Assembly: GCA_029449235.1 (NCBI GenBank)
Contig: JANATG010000005.1
Coordinates: 1,364,001 to 1,428,000, forward strand
Direction of reading: 5' to 3'
Length of the DNA stretch: 64,000 bases
Source of the DNA: Linnemannia schmuckeri
Taxonomy: Eukaryota; Mortierellomycota; Mortierellomycetes; Mortierellales; Mortierellaceae
A program made the translations under genes and the position numbers. Under the pieces are notes generated by a model. The model worked only from the letters and a program-made list of their open reading frames with translations. It was not told the origin of the DNA and made no database searches. Positions 45,855-55,680 of this stretch are shown in pieces. Numbering within the stretch: the stretch's first letter is position 1; every line of letters starts with the position of its first letter.

Positions 45855-46186
45855 ATGTACGGCTTAACAAAAGAATCTTATCCATCCAATCACGTTTAGT
45901 AACAATCGACATGTCACAAAGATCACAGCACCAGACAATCAACGTGGACACAGCGTCAATGAGAATCTAATCAGTCGAAATGACAACCTCACGACGCAAG
46001 CCTCAACCATATCAACAGAGCAAAACAACAAAACAAACAAAAGTACGGCGAGTAATCCTTTTGTTACTGTTATTATTGATGAACTACATAGCGACAATAT
46101 CAGAATACGAATGCCTCCTAAGCGAAAGAATACCGAGACCGCGATGGGTGACAAGCAGTCTTCTGCAAAGACTGCCAAGACGGTGA
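45855..46186 (+). other. Upstream open frames in the leader of DCN1-like exon A
   Basis: Three ATGs precede the MPPKRK start: a 14-codon frame at 45855-45899, a 19-codon frame at 45911-45970, and a 68-codon frame at 45980-46186 that overlaps the exon A start in another frame. They would repress translation of form A unless a 5' intron is removed; a GTACGG donor at 45857 and a CAG acceptor ending at 46103 could do that. Splicing here is inference. Confidence 0.4.
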
Positions 46187-49086
46187 CAACCACAGCAGCA
46201 GGAGCAGTCAAGGAGAAGAAGCACAAGTCCAAGCCGACCAAGGCCGAGAAGGCCATCAAGGCGCAGGCAAAGGCCACTGCCGCGGACCTGGAAGCCAAGG
46301 CAAGTAGTTAAACGAAAAGGAGAGTAGTACCACATCAATTGCCCATGAACTAGGCATTGAGAGGGTGAAGGAGTGTCGTTTTTTTATTTGATTGATGACA
46401 GGTCGTGGCGGCAGACAGCGCGGTTGCAAGGAAGCAGTCCCCTTTTCTTTCTATTTTCTACTCCTACAACACACTGCTGCCCATGGTCAGACATACTGGG
46501 CAGGAAGACATATAGCAATCAAGTGCGGAATTGAGTGATGTGTGTTGTGCGTGTGTGGATGTTGTGCAGTGGACTACAGCCAGCCTTTTTTTGTTGTTAT
46601 TTTTGCTGCTCTCTCTCTGTTCCTCCCTTCCACTCTTTCTCTCTCTCCTCTCTCCCCCTCCCTCACACACACTTTCGTCCCATCTGCACCTTCTATCCAA
46701 CAGTATATTACACACATTACAAACATACACACACTGTATTCGTTCCCCTTTCCCTCTCTTCCTTGCACACAAGCAACAAAAAGCAAACAAACCTTAGCAA
46801 CCCCCCTTCTCGCCTTTCTTTCTTTCCCTTTCCCTTTCGCTTCCTTTCGCTTTCCTTCTTCACTTCATCCTCCTTTCGCCCTTTCTTCCCTTCCATCTCA
46901 ACTTGGCTTTTACAAAGGCGCACCTACCTATACCTACTCCTCACAACGACAATAACAACAACAACAGCAATAACAATAACAACAACAAAAGAAAGCTATC
47001 CTAGCCAGCCAGTTTTGCATTCACAACGCTCAGGAACTAGCCAGGATTCAACGGAGACAAAGCAGACAATAAAAAGGCGGCACAGCAGACCATGGGAAAC
47101 AAGCATAGTACATCAAAGGACAATAGCATCAAAACAAGAGGAGCGAGGGTCGACACCACTACCTCAGGAAACTCATTTCACTCCACGTAATGACCTGAAA
47201 GGGAGAAGCATGCGATCGTTTTTTTGTGTTATTTTTGTTTCTGCTGTTGTTTATGAGTGGCAAAGAAAGAAATATACAATGTGGGACACTCCTCGTCTGA
47301 CCTGGGGTATGTCTGTGTAGGTCCAAGCATGTCCGCCTGGAGTCCCGTGAAATAACCAGCAAACCAGCATACAAACCAACAACGATAACAGCAGTTGACC
47401 CCCCAAAGCCCAACCCGCCAGTGGTTATTTCGCCTGTAGTATGTCCCTCCTTTCACTCACTTTCCCCCCTTTGCCTCCACCCTCCCCTTTCATTTCTACA
47501 CTTTTCACTAAACCGCACACAGCCAGCGGTTGAATTCAATCCAATCCATACTAACCTCTCGTCGGTCTTTCTCCCAATTGTCTCCCTTTCAGAAAATATT
47601 CGACCCGGAGAAATGTTACTTGTGGTTCAAGTCCTACACAGGTAACGTCTTACTTTGCCAAGTGAGGAATCCCTAATGCTCGGTTCTAGGCCTGAATTTC
47701 ACGTGGTGGATCTCCTCTTTCTTCTGACCCATGCTGCCCTTGTGGACTTGTTTGAATCATTTAGGTCTTGAGGATGACGAGGACTTTGACAAGGAGCAGA
47801 TCGGACCCGCCGGTATTGCAAAGCTTTGTGAAGACATCGATGTCTCTTTGGAAACGGTAAAGGATTGGTTTCGCAGTTTCCACAAATTGCTTACCGACCG
47901 AGGCTAGGGCTATTATCGACTGGAAACTTGGTTACTTTGCTGTCCCTGAATGCGTTTATTAATGTTCTTGTTTGTTTACCTCCCTATAATATATAGGTCG
48001 ACATGTTGGTTCTGGCTTACCACTTGGAAGCTGACACGATGCGTAAGAAAAAAGCGACGCACTTAGATGAGACTGTGGTGAAAAGACCAAGTTGGAAGGA
48101 AAACGATATTGCCACGTGATGATTATGCCGAGTAATTGATGTTCTGTCTTTCTTTCTTGCATCGCCGTCTCATGCTCGTATAGCTATTTTTACCAAGGAT
48201 GAGTGGGCTAAGGGCATGAAGAAATTGGAGTAAGTGTCAATCGAGTACTTGAGGCCCCAGCGAGACCTTGGTTCACCTGGAATGAGCTGGACTATTCTTG
48301 ATTATTTTTTTTACTATTTTGCTTCGCCATTGTGTTTATTAATGTTCATCCGTTTTTGTTGCACTATGTAGGATCGACTCGGTTGAGAGGCTCAAGGCCA
48401 AGCTGCCAGGCCTTGTGGAGAAGCTCAAAGATCCTGCACACTTCAAGGAGTTTTACCGCTACATTTTCATGTTTGCCAAGGACTCTGAGCAAAAGTGCAT
48501 GCCAGTCGACGTAAGGATTATCTCGAGGGTTTCGTTACACAGAGAAGACCGCCAATGCATCGATTTTATATGATATGATAATGGAGGCTGATCCAGCCGC
48601 CTTTTGCCGTTTTTCCACAATAGACTGCCTGTGCCATGATTTCGACTGTGATGAAGGGCCGTCCACACGAACAGCGCTTTGTGGAATACTTGGGAGTAAG
48701 AAATTCCGGACACTGTCGATTATTGCTCACGGGATTAGAGGCAGGGGTCATTGACTTCGCTGATCACGGCGATTAAATTATTAACGTTTCGACCCCTTTT
48801 CTCTGAATTTTGCTAGGTCAAAAAGCCAATCAAGGTCATCAACAAGGACCAATGGTACAACTTCCTCGACTTTTCCGACACGATCAGCGAGGACCTCTCC
48901 AACTATGACGGTCTCAGCTCTGCCTGTAAGCTACTCTTGGCATCTTTTGACATAAACTATGTCAACTTGCGTGTACTTTGTCTGTGTTGGATCGGCGTGA
49001 ACTGACCATGAATTGATCTTTTTATGAATGTAGGGCCTGTTCTCCTGGACGAATATGTTGAGTGGCGGAACGGAGAATCTGCATAA
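46111..49086 (+). CDS. DCUN1D: DCN1-like (DCUN1D4/5-type) cullin neddylation co-factor, form A (MPPKRK)
   Basis: Scaffold-type co-E3 that brings NEDD8-loaded Ubc12 to cullins. Form A uses 46111-46299, then 47593-47641, 47765-47856, 47997-48042, 48184-48229, 48372-48510, 48624-48695, 48817-48925 and 49034-49086 (264 residues). Exon A starts MPPKRKNTETA and is Lys-rich, like the nuclear-signal N-termini of human DCUN1D4/5; its donor is GCAAGT, so the 1293-nt intron is of the GC-AG class. Shared exons give the PONY domain: KCYLWFKSYTG, IGPAGIAKLCEDIDV, VDMLVLAYHLEADTM, FTKDEWAKGMKKLE, FYRYIFMFAKDSEQ, INKDQWYNFLDFSDTI, DLSNYDG and AWPVLLDEYVEW, nearly identical in order to human DCUN1D4/5. All shared phases agree. 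The C-terminal part is certain; which first exon is used is not. Confidence 0.85.
47092..49086 (+). CDS. DCUN1D: DCN1-like co-factor, alternative form B (MGNKHS, predicted N-myristoylated)
   Basis: Alternative 5' end of the same locus. Exon B1 47092-47186 begins MGNKHSTSKDNSIK, with Gly2 and Ser6 as required for N-myristoylation. It splices in phase to B2 47321-47438 (TSKHVRLESREITSK ... PPKPNPPVVISPV). B2 ends in phase 0 before GTATGT and joins the shared exon at 47593, giving 272 residues. CT-rich promoter-like sequence (46600-46900) and a CAA-rich leader (46945-47000) lie just before it. Mammals have a separate myristoylated paralogue, DCUN1D3 (MGQCVTKCK), that places neddylation at membranes. 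B is equally consistent in frame with form A; which is used, or whether both are, cannot be decided from sequence. Confidence 0.6.
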
Positions 49087-49463
49087 TCGACACAACTACA
49101 ACATTTCGCTTCAACACAGTATCGCTGCATTCTGAATTACAAGGACTGTGAGCTATGACGGGACGCATGCGAATATAACGGGCAATTGGCATAATGAATG
49201 CTAAAACCTATCAGTTGAACCTATGCACGACATTTCTTTTATCATGTAAACAAAAACAAAAACAAAAACAAAAAGTCTCAAACCACAAAAAACTGGAAAA
49301 ATACACATCAAAAAAGAGCTGTTTGCTAAGGGACTTTGTACCACTTTAACGGAAGCGTCTATTGGTGCGAACAAAACAACTATTGCTTTCACCATCTACA
49401 ACCAAGATGAATGTGCAAAGACAAGCCAGCTGTGTTGTTGACTTTTGAATTGTTTACTGTTTG
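49087..49463. other. Convergent 3' region
   Basis: AT-rich, with an (AAAAAC)n stretch at 49,247-49,275. No coding signal. Confidence 0.6.
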
Positions 49464-49736
49464 TCAGACGTATACACTAACTCGCTGATGTTGTTGTTGT
49501 TGTGGTCCAATACCAGGCTCAACCTTGTCACGTTTCCGTTGTTGCTGCTGATAACTCCTGACGCGTTTTGCAGTCTTATCGACGATGAAACCAGCGACGT
49601 TCCCGGTGCCCTTGGCGGTGTAGAAGAAGAGGGTGACGATGATGATTGTAGGGATGCTGAGGAGGATGAACCAGATCGTGAGAGAGAAGAGTTTCTGGAA
49701 GATGTAACTTCCTAGAATGTAGGATTTGAGTGACAT
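49464..49736 (-). CDS. Small 90-residue single-pass membrane protein
   Basis: Intronless frame with clear coding bias: the membrane stretch uses mostly C-ending codons (ATC, GTC, CTC, TTC, ACC) as real genes here do. It starts MSLKSYILGSYIFQ, then a hydrophobic segment at about residues 17-40 (LTIWFILLSIPTIIIVTLFF), then a basic/Gln-rich tail (KTAKRVRSYQQQQRKRDK). Upstream is a CT-rich leader on the minus strand (49,740-50,060), as for other genes here. No family is recognised. The positive residues after the helix suggest the tail faces the cytosol. Confidence 0.6.
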   Translation of the reverse strand: MSLKSYILGSYIFQKLFSLTIWFILLSIPTIIIVTLFFYTAKGTGNVAGFIVDKTAKRVRSYQQQQRKRDKVEPGIGPQQQQHQRVSVYV

Positions 49737-51506
49737 AATAGGACGTGGATCTGGGTAGTGTTTCTATAGGAAAGAGGGGGGGGAGGAGAGGTGTGTGTGA
49801 GATGGAAGAATAAAGACCAAGCGAACAAGGATTGGTGTTGGGCTGACACGTTGTCTGAACTATTTCTATGGTGGTAACAGGAGGAAGGAGTTTCAATTCC
49901 CGATCAGGTCGTCTGCATTACCGAGAAAAGAGTAGAGAAGCGAGTGAGTAAATGTGTGAAATGTGTGCGGTAGGACAGAGGCGAATGAGTGAACGAAGTC
50001 GGGGAGCAGACGAAGTTTGTGGATGAATGAATGATGATGAAAAAGAGTTGTGAGATGAATGAGAGAGAAAGAGGCTCATTCTTCCATATGACAGCTGGGC
50101 AAGTTCATGGTTGGCTATTTTTTTTTGTGAGCCGTTCGTGGCTTACGCCCAAATCAAATCACCATAGTGGGAGAGCAAGGAGAACGAATTAACGCACTGA
50201 GGGGGTATCGATTCTCTTTTTAAGATGTTGAATAAAAGAACGCAGCCAGCTTCCGAGGGATGGGCCAGCAGCCCACCCTTCGAAGGATCAGCTACTTTAA
50301 GTTGAAGGCGTCATGCCTTAGCAACTATACTTTCACTTACTCTAGCGCTCCCACTGGGGGGACGCGTCGTAATGGATTAAACGTCAAAGTTAAATTATGT
50401 ACGTGTAGCATGCTTCTGTCGATGTTTGTTTGTTTCTGGTGTGTATGCTAGAAATGTCGGATTGTGCTGAGACTAATATGTTCTGACGTCAATCTTTGTT
50501 GATAGGAGCAATACCATTATCTCTATTGCAATCCTGCATCTCAACTAGCTCCTTTTTCTTCTCTTCCTATGATCGCCTACCCTGGGGCGAAGACTGAAAA
50601 TTGAATGATAGATGATGTGACATAAAAACGCTGGTGACTTTTTTTTTCAGGTAATCCGTTGGCAGGTCTTAGAGAGGGTCGTCTTGATCACGCACCATTG
50701 AGATTCGCTGTTGTTATGCCAAGCTGTTAATCCCATGGTGTTCTTTAAACTGTGAGTAACATATATTCAACTTTTCCTTTAACATGGTATCCCTTCTCCC
50801 AAGTTTTGACATGGTTGCTGCCACACTTCTGTTGGTGTTATTTTCCCTTCCAATCGCCCATCCTTACCTCACAACGGAATGTCAAGAGTCTAATGGCCTG
50901 ACTTGACTAACTGATACCCCTGCATTATTTTGTTGTCACTGTTTGTCTTCGATCGATCGCCTTTAAAGGAGAATAGTGCAGAGCGCTGCTCTCTGTTTTT
51001 TATTTCTTTGGTCTCCAAAATATTTGCTGTCTGTGTGTAGTCCATATTTTTCACACGACGTTCACCCAATTGTGATTATTTTGTTGTGTTTTCGTATCCA
51101 TTTCGACGTACAAGTAGGGAGAGGTAAAAGAGCTTGTTTTCTGAGCGAAAAACCAACAATCCCATTAAAAAGAGGATATACTGGTGAAATAAATAATAGA
51201 GCATTCTCGAAAGCAGAGTAAGCAAGGAGACAGTTCATGTTCTTTTGATGGCAAGTTTTATTTACATATCAAAAGGAGTGTTTTTTTTGGAGAAGGGGTA
51301 AATACATATATACTCTTTTGTAAACTGGGCGCTGATAAAAGACGTCCAGAAAGGGTGTGTTGTGGAAAGAGGAAGTAAGTAAAAATCATACAGGAAACCC
51401 AAGAGAATGGCCAACGAAGGAGGGCTTGATCATTCTGTAGAAGAGGACGATGGGTAGACTGCGATGACTGATTTTTTCTGCCTCAATAGAACCCACAAGA
51501 GACCGT
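49737..51506. other. 1.8-kb intergenic region
   Basis: 49,740-50,060 is the leader of the small membrane protein. 50,100-51,380 is AT-rich with only short, unbiased frames; no RNA gene or repeat recognised. 51,380-51,506 is the 3' flank of the ML-domain gene. Confidence 0.6.
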
Positions 51507-52074
51507 TTAGCAAACCTTGGCGGTGACGGTGGCAGCCTGGCAGAAGAGGGTGCCGCCATCGCCGTTGACGGCAACGACCTGGAGAGCAACTCCGATCTGT
51601 ATTGTTGAAAAGGAGTCAATGCGAGAGAAATTGGGTTAGGGAAAATGAGCATTTGTATACGAACATGAACACTAAAAGAAAATCAAAACCCGCAAAAAAT
51701 GAATAAAAAAAACCTACGTTTGGGGGAGCGTTGGGCTTGACCAACACGCAAGCAGTGATGGAGGTCATGGTGGTGGGGAGGGGGCAAGGGAATCCCTGGG
51801 AGGCCATCAAGGTGCAGAGGTCGTGGTTGTCGGTGTAGACAAGACGGCCGAGGTAACGTCCGGTGATGGAGAGGGTGGAGCCCGCAATGACGGGGGTGTT
51901 GAGGATACCGGTACCGGTGGCACAAACGTTCTGGTTGATGCAGAGGGGGTAGGGCGCGATCGAGAAAGTCTGGATGGCGATCTGGGTGGGACCCGAAGCG
52001 CAGTTGGTGAAGGGGACCTGGGCGTTGGCAACGGCGGCAACAACGAGGGCGGCAATGGCGGCGATGAACTTCAT
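51507..52074 (-). CDS. Secreted ML-domain (MD-2/NPC2-like) lipid-binding protein
   Basis: Exons 51718-52074 and 51507-51596 give 148 residues. Start MKFIAAIAALVVAAVANAQV is a clean signal peptide. The mature protein is a small beta-sandwich with conserved cysteines: FTNCASGPTQIAIQ, PLCINQNVCATGTG, LSITGRYLGRLVYT, CPLPTTMTSITACVLVK, then across the intron LQVVAVNGDGGTLFCQA and the final VC. This is the ML fold of NPC2 and fungal phosphatidylglycerol/phosphatidylinositol transfer proteins, which bind lipids in the secretory pathway or outside the cell. Codon bias is very strong to C-ending codons and a TATA box is present, suggesting high expression. The lipid bound cannot be told. Confidence 0.88.
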
Positions 52075-52171
52075 GGCTGGGAAGAGGTGCTTGGTGGTGG
52101 TGGGAGGGGAGGAGTTGGTCTTTGTGGGATGAGGAAAAAAAAATTGAAATTTGGCGGAGGATTGAGGTTCA

Positions 52172-52177
52172 TTTATA
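52172..52177 (-). promoter_or_regulatory. TATA box of ML-domain gene
   Basis: TATAAA on the minus strand, 98 nt upstream of the start codon. Confidence 0.6.
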
Positions 52178-55100
52178 CCAGAACTGACGATATTATGAGT
52201 ATTCTTTTCGTTTAACAATCACGTTAGCGGCGTGTCGATCGTGTTAATGACCGCTTTGAAGAAGCTGTTGGAGTGATGAAGGAGAAGTGAGCGGACGCGG
52301 CGATGAGTGGATTGAATTGAACTCTGTAATAGTGGTCTGGTAAAGTGAAGAGTTAACAAGAAGGTCAGGACAGAAATGACAAGACTAAAAAGGCGCGTGG
52401 AAGTGCGCAAAGAAGAATAACGGCAGAGGGTACCGAGGTGCAATACAGACAGAAACACAAAAAAAATACAAGCGAGTGAAGTGGAATCGAAGTGAAAAGG
52501 AAAAGGGAGCTGCCAACAAAAGGATAAAATAAAACTATAAAATAGAGTACCATAATGGACAATGAGGATGGGCGCTGCTCTCAATTTTTGTTCTTCGGAT
52601 TAGAAAAAATATGTGGAGAGGGGGCAAGGGATGGGATGAACCTTGAAAGGACGGAAGAGAATATGGGATGTAGGCACAATGCCTTTTCTGTGGAGTATAA
52701 ACTCTTTTTTTTCGTTTATCGATTTTCCTCTTTGTTTTTCTCGTTCCCATTACAATCCTACATTGAACATTCGTTTCATTTGCTTTCTATTCTGCTCACG
52801 ATCCACTGACCTAGCCTTGGCACGAGCTAATGACAAAGAAAGAGACCTAAGGGATGGCAATGACACAGAACGAGAAATGAAAAAGGAAGGACCTAGAACA
52901 AACCACCAACGGTTGAGTAGCATGCATTCCTGTAGGCGGTTTGTACCATCAAACGGAGGATATTTTCGGTCCTTTCCACCCACCGTTCCATCTCCTCGGG
53001 GGCATTTGTCATGCAATGTACTTGTGTCCCATTGAAATATACATCCTTATACAAAGGCGAACTCACCGCAATCACAGTTTTGTACACAAGTTCCATAAAG
53101 TAGAAAAGAAGCAGAAAGAGAGAGAATGAGGAGAGGTGCAACAACAGCAACAACAATAATGGACGCGTAGTGTGCAGTGTGCATGTGGGTAGCACTATAG
53201 GCCCATTAACGCGCATTTTTTTGTTTTTGTTTCGTTATCAGAAAGGAACTGGAAAGGATGGCTGTTTGTGGAGCAGGATTAACAGGCGGAAAAACTTTAA
53301 GCGAATTGAGAGAGGGACAAAGAGATACGAGAAGAATAATAAAGAAGGTGAGGGATAAAAAACAAGGACCGCATGCTGCATCATGTTTCTCGACGCATAA
53401 GGTTAAGAGAAAAACGGTAAAAGTTTGACTGGAGACGGTTTCTATGGTATATTCTCTACCATCTTTACAGAAACCTTCAGCGATCCTGTGCCTGACCTGC
53501 CTTCCTTGTCCGTTCTCTTCCTTTCTTGTTCCTCGCTTGCTATTTTCAATTGCAAACAATAGGATGACAAGTGCGTTTGGAGCATAGGAGTGAACGCTAC
53601 TATGCGAGGACATCCTGTCCTTGATCCCTTTCTATCTATGATTGAGCCCGATTCCAGTCAACAAGAAGCGCATGAATAGAGGCAGGATGAATTAAGTTGC
53701 GTATTCGTGGGGAATGAGGATGCTCATAGACAAAGGATGTTCAGTTTGAGATGAATATTGACAATGGATATTGTCCATGGTAAGTCTGTTCTATCCCAGT
53801 CAAAATACTTTAATGACTAGAGCAAAAGTATTCAGAATCCCTGCTTCTTCCACCTAACTGACAAAGAATTAGAGCCGTCCCTTACGTTGTTTTTCTTTCG
53901 CTCCTCTCACGTCTCTCTGTTTCCCTTGCATTGGACTTTTGTTTTTTGCTTGTTTGTTTTGTTTGTTTCTTCTGCTCTACAGTGGAGCATCTATTTTGTT
54001 TTGTTTTGTTTTGCACCTGTTAAAGTCCCATTGAAATCATAGAGTGAAGAAGGGATCGATCCCGTCCACTTTACATTGACTTTCAACTTCCTCCCTCTCT
54101 CTCACTCCCTAGTTTCTGATCTTCCTTCTCCACATCCCATTCCTCTACCCTCTCATTCACATTGTTGCTCGGTTGTTCGCATATCTTTTTTGTTGGACCT
54201 GTAAAAACGAGGTTATTTGACAACTGGGCGCAAACCTTCCTGTCTTTTTTCTCCTTCCCTCCCTCCTTACAACATCACCTTTATTCTCAATGGTCGTATG
54301 CATTTGCAACGGTTTTTTTATGTCTAATGCATCCATGCAAAAGATACAAAGACAGAAAATGTATCCTTTATGCTGTAATTGGCGCACAAAGAAACAAACA
54401 ACGACCACACGCATACTAAAAGAGAAAAGTCGAACCACGCTCTTCAATAACGAAAAAAAGAACACAAACAAAACGCACGCAAATACCGCTTTATTTTTTT
54501 GTGTTGCCTAACAATTACTATACTCTTCCTTTCTCCTTCATGTCGCTTCTTCTTTTCTCTTTGTGAGACCTACTTTATGCGCTCTTTCACGATACAAAAC
54601 AGGAAAATGGCTTGGGGGAGTCAATGAGGCAAAAACAAATAACATGTCAGTAGAGCGCCGCCGTCGTCAGTCCATTCCTCTGTCTACCCGCCTCATACAC
54701 ATATCCCTTGCTGCGTGGATGATGAGATTAGCCCATTGGGCACCCACGAAAAAATAGGAGAGCATGTTCACATGCCATTTGCGCTTCGACAGCAAAACAA
54801 CCCCCTCATTACAAGAAGTGATAAAGACAAGAGCGAAGGCGCGTTTTTGAAGTGTTGGGCTGTCCGCCTTCCCAATGCTGCATGGTTACCTCACCTCTTT
54901 TGTCTCTTCATCGATAGATTACAATATCGCTCTTGTTTCTACTTTTGTTGATTTCTCTTTGTTGCATTACAAGGGGTCAAAACATAGTTATCGTTGAATT
55001 ATTATTTTTTTGCCCGCTCGCTGTGTGAACTGTATTTTGGGGGACCTATGCGCTCGTTCATCTTCACTACCCCTATATCCTCAGTTCCTTCGCTCGCTTG

Positions 55101-55647
55101 GACAGCAGAAAAGGAGAGAAAAAAAAGGGCGGCTAATGTTCTTTGTCAGCGGAATTACAGAGATGGCAGAACCTCCTTTTTCGTCGTTGCTTCGCCTGGA
55201 CCCTGGCCCAAATGAACAGACCTCGGGCGAGGTCTAGGAAGGCAAAAGAACCACATACAAAATGAATTGGGCTTGGTATTTGATCACTCCATTCATGATG
55301 ATCGCTTATCACCAGCCCTAGACTATGATGAGACCTGCACATTTACCCCTGAAACTGATAATAGTGCGCATGTGCGTTGATCAGAGACCTCTCTCTGTCT
55401 TTCTCTCCGCGCTGTTTTCTATCAGGCCACTTTTTTTTTTTTTCTTTCTTTTTCTACTGCTGCGCGTAAACGAGAGAATGGGCTTGGCCTCTGTTTCTCC
55501 TTCGCCACCTCCAGTACTGCTTTCATCATTCACTCTCATTTCCCTTTTTTCTTTCGAGGGATTATATCGAAAAATTACTGGTCCTGGCGCGTCCTCCTGG
55601 TCCTTTCTCACTTTCATTTCGTCTTCTTCGCCGGTTAATCTTGAGCT

Positions 55648-55648
<1 letters not shown>

Positions 55649-55678
<30 letters not shown>
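55649..55678. repeat. poly(A) run, 30 nt
   Basis: Perfect A run after GAGCTC in the gene-free region. No upstream retroposed gene body recognised. Confidence 0.9.

Positions 55679-55680
<2 letters not shown>

Noticed and set aside
46300..46311. Treating 46111-46311 as a complete 66-residue gene
   Set aside because: The frame has a consensus GC donor in phase with the DCN1 exons and resembles DCUN1D4/5 N-termini; kept as form A, though a separate transcript is not excluded.
48112..48119. CACGTG in a DCN1-like intron
   Set aside because: Isolated hexamer inside an intron with no supporting context.
52893..53216. 107-codon minus-strand frame with a Leu-rich start
   Set aside because: The Leu run comes from a trinucleotide repeat; the later part has no recognised features and no codon bias.
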